Origin: Strongylocentrotus droebachiensis
Lineage: Eukaryota; Echinodermata; Echinoidea; Camarodonta; Strongylocentrotidae
Direction: 5' to 3'
Assembly (NCBI GenBank): GCA_035222895.1
Contig: JAVYIG010002742.1
Coordinates: 1-64,000 of the forward strand
DNA: 64,000 bases
Each line of letters opens with the position of its first letter. Positions within the stretch are counted from its first letter, which is position 1. A model generated the notes under the pieces. That model was not told the DNA's origin. It saw only the letters and a program-made list of their open reading frames with translations, and did no database searches. Of the stretch, positions 56,901 to 64,000 are shown in pieces. Position numbers and translations under genes: made by a program.

Positions 56901-57571
56901 ATGTATCGCACAGTGTAAGAGTTAGATCAAGCATGTTAGCGTTGTTAATCTACCATCTAAAATTATTTATTCCTATAGAACGGCCGCGCTTCTGAATGAT
57001 GAAATAAGTAACCTTTACATGTTCACAGTTTACATTTCGTTAATGATATCCGTACAGTTGTTGTGCGGCCAAGCCAGCAGACCTTACTCCTCACGAACCA
57101 CATTTTCCAACCGTTGAAGCAGACATCGATCGAAATGGCGGATTTGAGAATTCCGTTGCTGAGCAACCCTCTCCGCATCTTGGTTTCGTGGATAATGTTT
57201 TACATGGAACAAGTGATGAACAAACTGTGAGGCCGTCATCGTTGAATCGTAATTCTACTGATCAAAGTCCTGGACGTCCAAAACTTGGTCATCCCGGCAG
57301 CGGTGCTCCCGAAACTGATGAGGACGCTTATGAAGATGAAGAGATTATGGTTGACGACGAGCTTTACGGTGCTTCATTCCCTACAACTCCTCGAGCTCAC
57401 AAGGTCGGTCTGGTGGTTGATCAAGGAGATGACGCCGTTTATGAAATCACCGACGGGAACGATCCGGTGGTTGGCGAGGGGGACGGTGAGATGTATCAAA
57501 ACACCGAATTCCATTCAGTGCCAACTAACTTGACAGCGGATGAACTTTACAAAAGCGTAGATGAAATTTAA
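47757..57571 (+). CDS. Gene B: single-pass CCP receptor with tyrosine-rich tail (gene-level entry)
   Basis: Six exons: about 47757-47958 (ATG at 47892), 52401-52598, 53616-53792, 54136-54168, 56345-56414 and 57058-57571. Coding length is 1059 nt (352 aa), phases 1, 1, 1, 1, 2 throughout, no internal stop. The predicted protein is a type I membrane protein: signal peptide, two CCP modules, short linker, one helix, and a tail of about 170 residues with five tyrosine sites including YQNT (Grb2-type YxN) and YKSV (YxxV). Both CCP exons are close relatives of the GPCR's exons at 7194 and 15095. I infer an adaptor-type phosphotyrosine-signalling receptor. It has no recognised named family, and expression is not shown. 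Confidence 0.8.
48090..48200. repeat. GA microsatellite
   Basis: Imperfect GAGA run in intron 1 of gene B. The Arg/Glu-rich open frame across it is not a gene. Confidence 0.85.
48760..49600. repeat. Satellite of about 110-bp units with GCGCaaaGCGC hairpins
   Basis: Seven units with GCGGAAG anchors near 48845, 48961, 49070, 49184, 49302, 49411 and 49511 (spacing 100-118). Each has a CGCGC(a/g)AAGCGCGG hairpin, 'ttgacgtttc(a/c)tt', 'attattagagaaa', 'gacgattcgtt' and 'ctcttaat'. It lies in intron 1 of gene B. Confidence 0.92.
49880..50205. repeat. Polypyrimidine (TTTTCC/TTTCT) tract
   Basis: About 320 bases of nearly pure pyrimidine on the plus strand, able to form triplex DNA. Long open frames here on both strands are compositional. 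Confidence 0.9.
50855..51120 (-). mobile_element. LINE 3' end, minus orientation
   Basis: A CAATT repeat (50860-50878) followed by 'ttttattacaaagatac', typical of an inverted LINE 3' tail. A 71-bp UTR segment containing 'tgtatcatataaaaatgca' is present twice (near 50935 and 51005). Confidence 0.6.
51470..51565. repeat. GA microsatellite
   Basis: Purine-rich AGAG run in intron 1 of gene B. The Ser/Leu-rich minus-strand frames across it are not genes. Confidence 0.85.
51978..52100 (+). repeat. tRNA-derived SINE, plus orientation
   Basis: Box A TGGTCTAGTGG at 51988-51998 and box B GGTTCAAATCC at 52032-52042, then a tRNA-unrelated part ending 'aatctaaatcttacaatat', as in 22922-23034. The internal spacing and missing acceptor stem argue against a working tRNA. 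Confidence 0.85.
52401..52598 (+). CDS. Gene B CCP exon 1
   Basis: 198-nt phase 1-1 exon encoding [15 protein letters not shown] to HTPVCK. It differs from the GPCR exon at 7194-7409 by a few substitutions and by lacking the 18-bp internal repeat. Confidence 0.93.
53105..53222 (-). repeat. SINE fragment shared with the GPCR intron
   Basis: Part of the SINE seen at 13787-13911, in the homologous intron before CCP exon 2. The similarity continues to the exon, apart from the TTAA MITE. Confidence 0.7.
53616..53792 (+). CDS. Gene B CCP exon 2
   Basis: 177-nt phase 1-1 exon, VKCEGSPPEVANASTIILGS to STPNFTCSG. Same length as the paralogous GPCR exons at 1586 and 15095, and the flanking introns also align. 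Confidence 0.93.
54136..54168 (+). CDS. Gene B linker exon
   Basis: 33-nt phase 1-1 exon, NPKGNSSPNV, between ATCCTAG and GTGAGT. Short juxtamembrane stalk. Confidence 0.75.
   Translation, partial: KIQREIHHLM
54243..55111. mobile_element. Foldback MITE, TA target site
   Basis: The two halves are inverted copies (arms of about 400 bp). The termini are CACTGTCGCTCATAACGTTG and its inverse. The right flank is TA (55112-55113) and the left TG (54241-54242, probably a mutated TA). Gene A's intron has the unoccupied site at about 37795 (ggTAcatgtc). Tc1/mariner-like by ends and target; no transposase. Confidence 0.85.
55553..55860. mobile_element. One end of a CAGTGCGTCCC mariner-type MITE
   Basis: TA then CAGTGCGTCCCAGAAAAAAT at 55549-55570, similar to the termini at 58261. 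The opposite end was not found, so the extent is uncertain. Confidence 0.45.
56345..56414 (+). CDS. Gene B transmembrane exon
   Basis: 70-nt exon, phase 1 to 2, after AATACAG. GTLVVVSLPGIVTIVLILIM then IGLA: one transmembrane helix, the counterpart of gene A's 38210-38276. Confidence 0.82.
57058..57571 (+). CDS. Gene B cytoplasmic tail exon
   Basis: 514-nt last exon after GTACAG. It includes DEDAYEDEEIMVDDELYGAS, DAVYEITDGN, GEMYQNTEFHS and DELYKSVDEI, then TAA. Acidic and tyrosine-rich, with a YxN and a YxxV site. Compared with gene A it lacks about 90 bp near the start and a 32-residue tyrosine module in the middle. Confidence 0.85.
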
Positions 57572-57659
57572 TTCAGTTCAGTAATTTCCGTTAGTTATAT
57601 TAAATCATTCCAACCATGATATATCTTCCACAGACTATTACTTGCCTTTGGCAATGTTA

Positions 57660-57895
57660 TCATAACACAGTCGTTAATAATAATAATTATAATAATAATA
57701 ATAGTCCGTTCTTGTATAGCGCATAATACTTAGTCTCTATGCGCTTCCAAAGAGGTTCGGAAATTATTACCCTAGCTCTAGCTCCGGCTACCGATATCGG
57801 TGCACAGTGCATTCAAGGAATAGCCCTACCATTTACTTCACCTGGGTTGAGTTTGGCAAGTGTAGATCAATGTCTTACCAATCTGTACAGTACAT
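57660..57895 (-). repeat. AAT repeat plus SINE copy, degenerate
   Basis: The AAT run is followed by 'gttcttgtatagcgcataata' and a SINE body with 'ggtgcacagtgca', just downstream of gene B. Confidence 0.6.
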
Positions 57896-58260
57896 CAATC
57901 ATTCTAAAAACAGTTTGAAAGAAAATATTGGAAATGTTCTAAACTTCCTTACTGCTAGATCGTACAGATTTCAAGGGTGTGATATCATTTTACATGAATG
58001 TAATGATTGAAGCGATTATTTCTCATTCGTTGAAAAAGTGCAATTTGAGCTGGGTACATGCTTGCCATCGCCCTGCATATCATATCATGTAGGAAAAAAA
58101 ATCCTTCAAAGATGATAAAAATGATCAATATGGTGATATATTTATTGTCATCATGAACCAGGGTATATTTCGGATTCTACTGTTAACTGTTTATGAAATA
58201 CTTGAATGAAACTTAAGGATATCGTAATACTAATTAACTTTTAAACTCTATTTTGTACTA

Positions 58261-59398
58261 CAGTGTGTCCCGAAAAAAACTATACACTTTTGAAATGGCT
58301 GCCGAATAACAAATATATGATTCTAGGGGGAAAAGTTTTATATGTATGGAAAGCTCATAAACTCAACTTTCATATGACACCAAAAAGTTTGAAAATAATT
58401 CATGCTTGGGTGAGTACTGGTCACTTTTGTAAAGGGTATGGAAATTAGGTTGCGCAGGAATTAGCCTTCCAATTTGTGAGAGGTAAATCCTTTGGAGCTT
58501 ACCGAATTGAGGGTGATATGTTACATTCATGATTTGCTGAGTGAATTTCATGGTTTATTAAACCAAACTTTTATGCACGGAACAGGAATTTATTTTTCTA
58601 TTGTAGCATTGTAACTTTCCCTGGTAGACTCAGTGGTGTGTTCATGAGAGTCCGGATGGGGTGATGGTACATGTTGTAATTTCCATGTTACAAACTGTTA
58701 TTTTTTACATTTGTGACTTTGAATAAAAACCTTCACCCCACATTTCAGTTACCATTTACCTGAAGAATAAGTAGCCGACATCTTGGACATTCCTTTTGTC
58801 AACAAACCGTATTTGAATATTCAATTTACATTATCCCTACCTGGGTATTGAGTAAATCAATGAGATGTTCAACTAATCTTACAATAATTGAAATGTGGGG
58901 TGAAGGTTTTTATTCAAAGTCACAGATGTAAGAGAATAACAGTTTGTAACATGAAAATTACAACATGTATCATCACCCCATCCTGACTCCCATGAACACA
59001 CCACTGAGTCTACCAGGGAAGTTACAGTGCTACAATAAAAAATGCAATTCCTGTTAACTCATGCATAAAATGTTAATCCCATAAACCAAACATTTCACTC
59101 AGCAAACCCAAACTTATCACAATTGATCATAAATTGGTCATATCATCCTCAATTCGGTAAGCTCCAAAGGATTTACCTCTCACAAATTGGAAGGCTAATT
59201 CCTGCGCAACCAAATTTTCATACCCTTTACAAAAGTGAGCAGTGCTCACCCGAGCATGAATTATTTTCGCAACTTTTGGTGTCATATGAAAGTTGAGTAT
59301 ATGAGCTTTCCATACATATATAACTTTTTCCCCTAGAATAATATATTTGTTATTTGGCAGCCATTTCAAAAGTGTATAGTTTTTTTCGGGACACACTG
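58261..59398. mobile_element. Long foldback MITE, CAGTGTGTCCC ends, TA target
   Basis: 1138-bp insert of two inverted arms (about 500 bp each, spacer of about 130 bp) beginning CAGTGTGTCCCGAAAAAAAC and ending with the inverse, flanked by TA at 58259-58260 and 59399-59400. Block A has the unoccupied site near 40777 (ttgTAcgtcaaacattgg). Ends and target fit Tc1/mariner. Short frames on both arms are not genes. Confidence 0.92.
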
Positions 59399-59454
59399 TA
59401 CAGACATTGGGGAGGGGTTTTAAGGACCGAGGAAACAATATCAGTAATGGGGGG

Positions 59455-59600
59455 AACCACCCCCTCTCTTTCTCTCTCTCTCTCCCTTTCTCTCTCTTTC
59501 TCTCTCCCTCCCTCGTTCTCTCTCTCTCTCTCTCCCTCCCTCCCTCTCTCTCTCTCCCTCCCTTTATCTCTCTCTCCCTCTCTCTCTCTCTCGCACTTTC
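59455..59600. repeat. CT microsatellite
   Basis: Imperfect CTCT run, expanded relative to block A (40870-40918). Confidence 0.9.
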
Positions 59601-59770
59601 TTTCCACTCTTCTTTGAATGTAAATATTAAACAATAACGTTATTGCAACAAACAAGTCATCTTATCGTGCTGTGATGGTGTATTTATTTAACCTCATCAC
59701 TTTACATGTCATTTTCTCCGAAATAACATATTGAGTCAGCGACAGTACTTTTTATGATATCTTTTTTTGT

Positions 59771-61210
59771 ATGTACAAGTTTATTTACAATATTAAAAAA
59801 GCAAAACTGGTATTTAAAAATAAATTCTGCAACAGTCAGCCATGCTTCAACAAAGTTTTTAATTTCCTATGGAAAGGGATACCTGCAAATGTTAAAAGGT
59901 CAAATGTATTGAATAGTATTCAAGAAGGTGGTTTAGATATGTTAGATGTTCAAACAAAGGTTGCATCGTTAAATATAAATTGGTTTTGTAAATATCTAAG
60001 CGATGAATTAAATGCAGGTTGCAAATGTATGTTTGACTATTGGTTTGAGCAAATTGGTGGTGTAAAGGTTAAATTGAATTGTAAATATAGTTAAAAAAAC
60101 GCAAGTTTTCTGGAGAACAAGATACCTCACTTCTACTATAATTTAATTATGACATTTTTCTTGTATCGATCATGTACTTTTGGCAGCTATCGTAGAGAAA
60201 TGATTTGGCTGAATACAAATGTAACGTATAAAAGGAAAATGCTTTTTTATAGGAATTTGATAAATTCTGACATTTTGTTTGTTGGGGATTTAATAGATGG
60301 TAAAGGTTTTCTACCAGTTAATGAGTTAAATGCGAAAATATTATTTAAGGATGGAAGGTGGTATAGTCAATATGCACGTATTAGAAGAGCGATTCAATCA
60401 CTCGGGAATATGTTAGTACTTGTAGATATGAATGTAGAACATAGAGAGTATATGAAATTTAGATCCACCGCGTTTTATATATAATGATATAAAATTAATT
60501 GAGGATATGATTTCAGTTAGACAGTTGACAGTTAAAAGAATATATCATGAGTTGATTAAAACAAAAATCGAAAAATCTAGAGCGGAGGAATTTTGGCGTC
60601 ATACTTTGGAAATTGAATATATACCTGAATGGTCAGATGTTTGGTTATTTAAGTTAAAAAGTATAAAAGACAGCTTACTAATTAATTTCAATTTCAAATT
60701 CATGTATAATATTTTAGCAATACCAACATAATTTGTTTAAATGGAAAGTTAATGCCAATGATAAATGTTATTACTGTCATCAAACAGGTAATTGTATGCA
60801 CATGTTCTTTTTTGTAACGAATTCAGTATGTTTAGGAATGAAGTTGAAAGAACTATAAAGAAATATTTCATGTCTAATTTTAATTTCAAACCATGTCATC
60901 TATTGTTTGGTATTGACTTTAATTCAAAGAAGGAAAATGATGTTGATATTATTTTGAATTATGCACTTTTTACTATTTACAAAAGTTTTGTTGGAAAAGA
61001 ATTTAAAAAGAAAACAACTAAAAAGAGACTTCTTCATATTTTTATTTACCTATTAAGTTATCGTTTACAAATAGAAGAAAATATTAGAAAACCATGTATA
61101 TCCCTCCAGAAATGGAGGCAAATGCTAAAAATGTGAATATGTTTATATATTATGAAGAAAAAAATAAAGAAGACCTGAAATGATTATTTTACACAAAAAC
61201 AAAAAAATGC
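59771..61210 (+). mobile_element. LINE ORF2 C-terminal relic (L1/Tx1-like)
   Basis: Encodes FNFLWKGIPANVKRS, EGGLDMLDVQTKVASLNINW, then RAEEFWRHTLEIEYIPEWSD and a Cys/His stretch (CYYCHQTGNCMHM). This is the region after the reverse transcriptase in L1/Tx1-type LINEs. It is in at least three frame pieces with stops between, and the RT and endonuclease are absent. An A-rich end lies at 61155-61210. It lies in sequence present in block B only. Confidence 0.78.
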
Positions 61211-61739
61211 TTCAACAACGTTAACATGATATGACTTTAGCTCTAATTATATAAATGTAATAAAATGCAAGTAAAAACATAAGCGTACAATGCTCGATGA
61301 GAATTTCTTTAAGAGAGATTGTAGTGTACATGTATAAATGACGCATAAAGAAACATTGTTGCAGAACTATTTACCGTTCATACAAAAGATAGCAAAAAAG
61401 GTTTTGAGACAATGAGGTATCGAACATGGCTTCATTTTCGTTCTTGTGAAATTTCCCCTGATAATTACATATTCTTTATTTATACAAATCAAGAGGGGGA
61501 GGAGAATAAAACGTGTAAAATTAAACATTATTGCCCTACAATGTGACCTTTTCCTACTGTATTCTCTTATAATGTTTTTGTGCTCAAATGAAAATTGTAA
61601 AGCTAACAAACTTACCATCATGATTGATTATTGGCAATGCTTTCTTTATCAACTCTTTTTTAAATGTTCAAGTACTGTGAATGAGATCTCCAATAAATTA
61701 CATGTAGCTATAAATGATCACGTTTCTGATTTCTTGTTA

Positions 61740-62490
61740 AATAATCTGTAATCAGGGATACAAAGTTGCTGGACAGAGTAAAGCTTATACAAATATCAAA
61801 GTGATTTGTTTAGAAAAAGAGCTTGAAAAAATGTAATGCAAAGTTTATGTAGAGAATCACATTTATCCTTTAGTACTAATAATCACAAATGAAGTGCAAT
61901 TCATTGAAAATATAACTTGAAGCTTTGCAAGAACCCCTCGAGACTGATCAAAATTACACCTTATATGATTTGAATACGTATAAATAACATAATTATTGAT
62001 CATCTCATGGCAGCAAATGAAGTCTCACATGACCTGACAGTGGTGCAAACAATTCATTGTACTAGAGAATACATTCTGACTATTTTAATACCAGTTATTT
62101 TTACTGGTATATATATACTGTCATATTTCGTTTCCTATTAGTTATGAATTAGATTCAAGAAAATGTTATGCCAGAAACTTTGAAATCCTAAACGACACAA
62201 CACTGAATGTTTAATTTGCCAAATGTACATTGATACTGCTTTCACTATAATAATAATCATGTCTGGGCATGTTCCGGCTATGTCTACTACTCATAGAAAC
62301 TATATGACCTGCAACGTTTACTCATTTTATTAACTTTAAAGTTCTTAGTGTGTACACTTCCTTAATGATTTTCTTACAGGCGTAGTGCGGCTATATATAT
62401 TATGATCACAACTAGCCTAACATTTGTCCATCCGTATTCTAATTCGATATAATCTTTCATGAACAATCATCTCTTAAACTGCAAATCAAA
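61740..62490. repeat. Segment paralogous to 41000-41750
   Basis: Colinear with block A at high identity, including the tail-acceptor echo near 62377. No coding content recognised. Confidence 0.8.
62377..62392 (+). pseudogene. Echo of the tail-exon acceptor (block B)
   Basis: ACAGGCGTAGTGCGGCT, one base different from 41642-41658 and from the real acceptor at 39344. Confidence 0.5.
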
Positions 62491-62494
62491 TATA

Positions 62495-62740
62495 TAAAAA
62501 CTAATAAAATACTATTCACAAAAACGTAATTGTTTGTATCTTCTTTTAAATGTATTCAGAGTTGGGCTTGATTTTACATTAGGAGGTAACTCATTCCATA
62601 AAATTGGTCCTTTAAAGAAAATTGAATTTTTAGAGACAGAAGTTCTGATAAGTGGTATATGAAAATGAGATGATTGTCTAGTTATATATGAATGTACTTC
62701 AGAATTCAAAATAAATTTGTTTGATAGACTAGGAGGCATA
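62495..62740 (-). mobile_element. LINE ORF2 C-terminal fragment, minus strand (block B)
   Basis: Counterpart of 42840-43085: SKNSIFFKGPILWNELPPNV on the minus strand. It lacks the UTR found in block A, so a deletion in B or a difference at the junction (41770-42836) is inferred. Confidence 0.8.
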
Positions 62741-63072
62741 TGAATTGCATTGTGAAGTGGTGATTGTAGTGTTGCTTATATTCTATTTCACTTCCTCTTT
62801 CTTTGTGTTACCGAAATTCAATAAGCAAAATGTCCTACCTGTAGCTATTTGCTCCCTCTATATAGAAAACTTTCCCAATCGGTGCCTGTTGATCCCCCGT
62901 GATTCTCTTTTTCTTATGTTAGTTGAGAGCTGAGTTAATGAGATAGCCACCTGTCAGTGACCTCGCTGTGTGGTCTAATCCCTTCTGGCCCAGTAGTATT
63001 GGCGGTCTTTAATACCTTATTCAAACCAATGAGGCCAACACCAGAACGAAAACGGACCAAACTGAAAGTTAC

Positions 63073-63141
<69 letters not shown>

Positions 63142-63450
63142 CTGGATTTATGTAGCGCTTAATACGAAATTCTGTTTCTTAGCGCTTTACAATTGTATTA
63201 CCCCGGTCATCGGATTCATTCACGCACAGTGTGCACCATCTCCATTCCCTGGGGAGTATTCCTATGTCATGGTCACCGTGAGGGCATATTGCAATTACTT
63301 TCACAAAGGCTTTCGTCATGCTACCGGATCGACATTTGTCTACTGGGTATGGAATGGAAATTGTAGACCAATGCCTTCCCAAAGGACATTACTGCCGTTT
63401 CGACCTTCGTATTTCGATTAAAATGCTTAAACCACTCGATTACTAGTACG
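63073..63450 (-). repeat. AAT microsatellite plus long SINE copy (block B)
   Basis: AAT run at 63073-63143 and the SINE body, matching block A 44318-44670. The repeat is longer here (about 23 units). Confidence 0.75.
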
Positions 63451-63616
63451 ACACCCCGAATGGCTTAGAGTCTGTCAGTGAGAAGTCGGTTCGGCGGTGT
63501 GACTGTGGTATTAGAGTGTATTCACTGTGGAATCTTATCAGAATGGAGGTTGTCGCCTTTTCCCCTCTATTTAAACAAAAAATGTAAATGAATTGTAACT
63601 GCGCGCAACAAAGTTC

Positions 63617-63853
63617 GTGCGCGTGTTCACTGAGCTCGCTTTTATAAGATACATAAATGTGAAGCATATTCAACTTCACGCCATCATGAAAAAGATAACA
63701 CCCCGGTTTTCCGCGTCATATCTGAGAGAGACTTTACAGTGTTTTACCTTGAAAGGAAAGAGGAAATATATCGATACATTCAGTCAACACGTGATACTAT
63801 TTTTTATGCGACTTAATCCTGAGTTCTGGGAAGAGGTGAAAAATAATTTGTGA
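63617..63853 (+). other. Small open frame shared by blocks A and B (block B copy)
   Basis: 78-codon frame: KKITPRFSASYLRETLQC, GKRKYIDTFSQHVILFF and NPEFWEEVKNNL, then TGA. Longer than the block A copy because CGA replaces TGA. No family recognised. A TTTTATAAGATA box-like sequence precedes the internal Met. Confidence 0.35.
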
Positions 63854-64000
63854 GCGTTATCATTCGTATTATGCAAGTGTGGAAGAACATCAGATAAGAC
63901 ATGTTCCCTGAACTGCATGGCTCTTCAAATGCCGTTATATTCTAAATATGTCATGTAACATCGTAAAACTCAGGGGGTAGGATTTTTACGCCATGTGTTC

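Noticed and set aside
58263-58551. Short frames in the palindromic element
   Set aside because: They recur inverted in the other arm and lie entirely within a MITE; no transposase motif is seen.
59350-59655. Arg/Glu and Ser/Leu repeat frames
   Set aside because: CT microsatellite read in different frames.

Overview
This is animal nuclear DNA: AT-rich, with long introns, many retroelement fragments, tRNA-derived SINEs and foldback MITEs. The mix of CCP (sushi), C-type lectin, EGF and adhesion-GPCR modules, the Penelope-like element, and the SINE families next to AAT microsatellites suggest a marine deuterostome. An echinoderm such as a sea urchin is my best guess (inference; no species marker was checked). 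All recognisable host genes are on the + strand.

Region 1-27.4 kb is an adhesion GPCR gene that continues to the left of the window. From position 7194 onward the exons encode CCP, CCP, C-type lectin x2 (two exons each), CCP, CCP, an EGF-like module, an unassigned 76-residue module, the hormone-receptor domain (two exons), GAIN, GPS and seven transmembrane helices. These 20 exons join in phase with no stop (1317 codons including the terminator). Positions 1-7183 repeat 13510-20692 at about 99.9% identity (offset 13509). This is a tandem duplication of a 13.5-kb unit whose junction lies at 7183/7184. Because the duplicated exons are phase 1-1, the doubled ectodomain stays in frame. Each copy carries a Penelope-like retroelement with reverse transcriptase and GIY-YIG endonuclease parts, a promoter-bearing repeat with a hammerhead-like motif, and a TTAA-flanked MITE.

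Region 27.4-47 kb holds degenerate GGGGCACTTAT-type arrays, SINEs, LINE 3' ends and gene A. Gene A is a decayed or partial single-pass receptor (Ser/Thr stalk, linker, transmembrane exon, tyrosine-rich tail; 36854-40242).

Region 47.7-57.6 kb holds gene B, a complete-looking gene of six exons: TATA box, signal peptide, CCP, CCP, short linker, one transmembrane helix and a tyrosine-rich cytoplasmic tail (352 aa). Its CCP exons are close relatives of two CCP exons of the GPCR. The locus therefore places the same ectodomain modules on two different output modules: a 7TM core and a single-pass phosphotyrosine-type tail.

Region 57.6-64 kb resembles 40.2-45.3 kb, so blocks A and B (about 37-45 kb and 54-64 kb) are paralogous segments. 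Comparing them exposes empty target sites for several DNA elements: TA-flanked foldbacks at 54243-55111 and 58261-59398, a TA-flanked MITE at 43360-44257, and the TTAA-flanked MITE at 581-1355. Two separate satellites (102-bp palindromic units near 46.4 kb; units of about 110 bp at 48.8-49.6 kb) lie near the 5' end of gene B.
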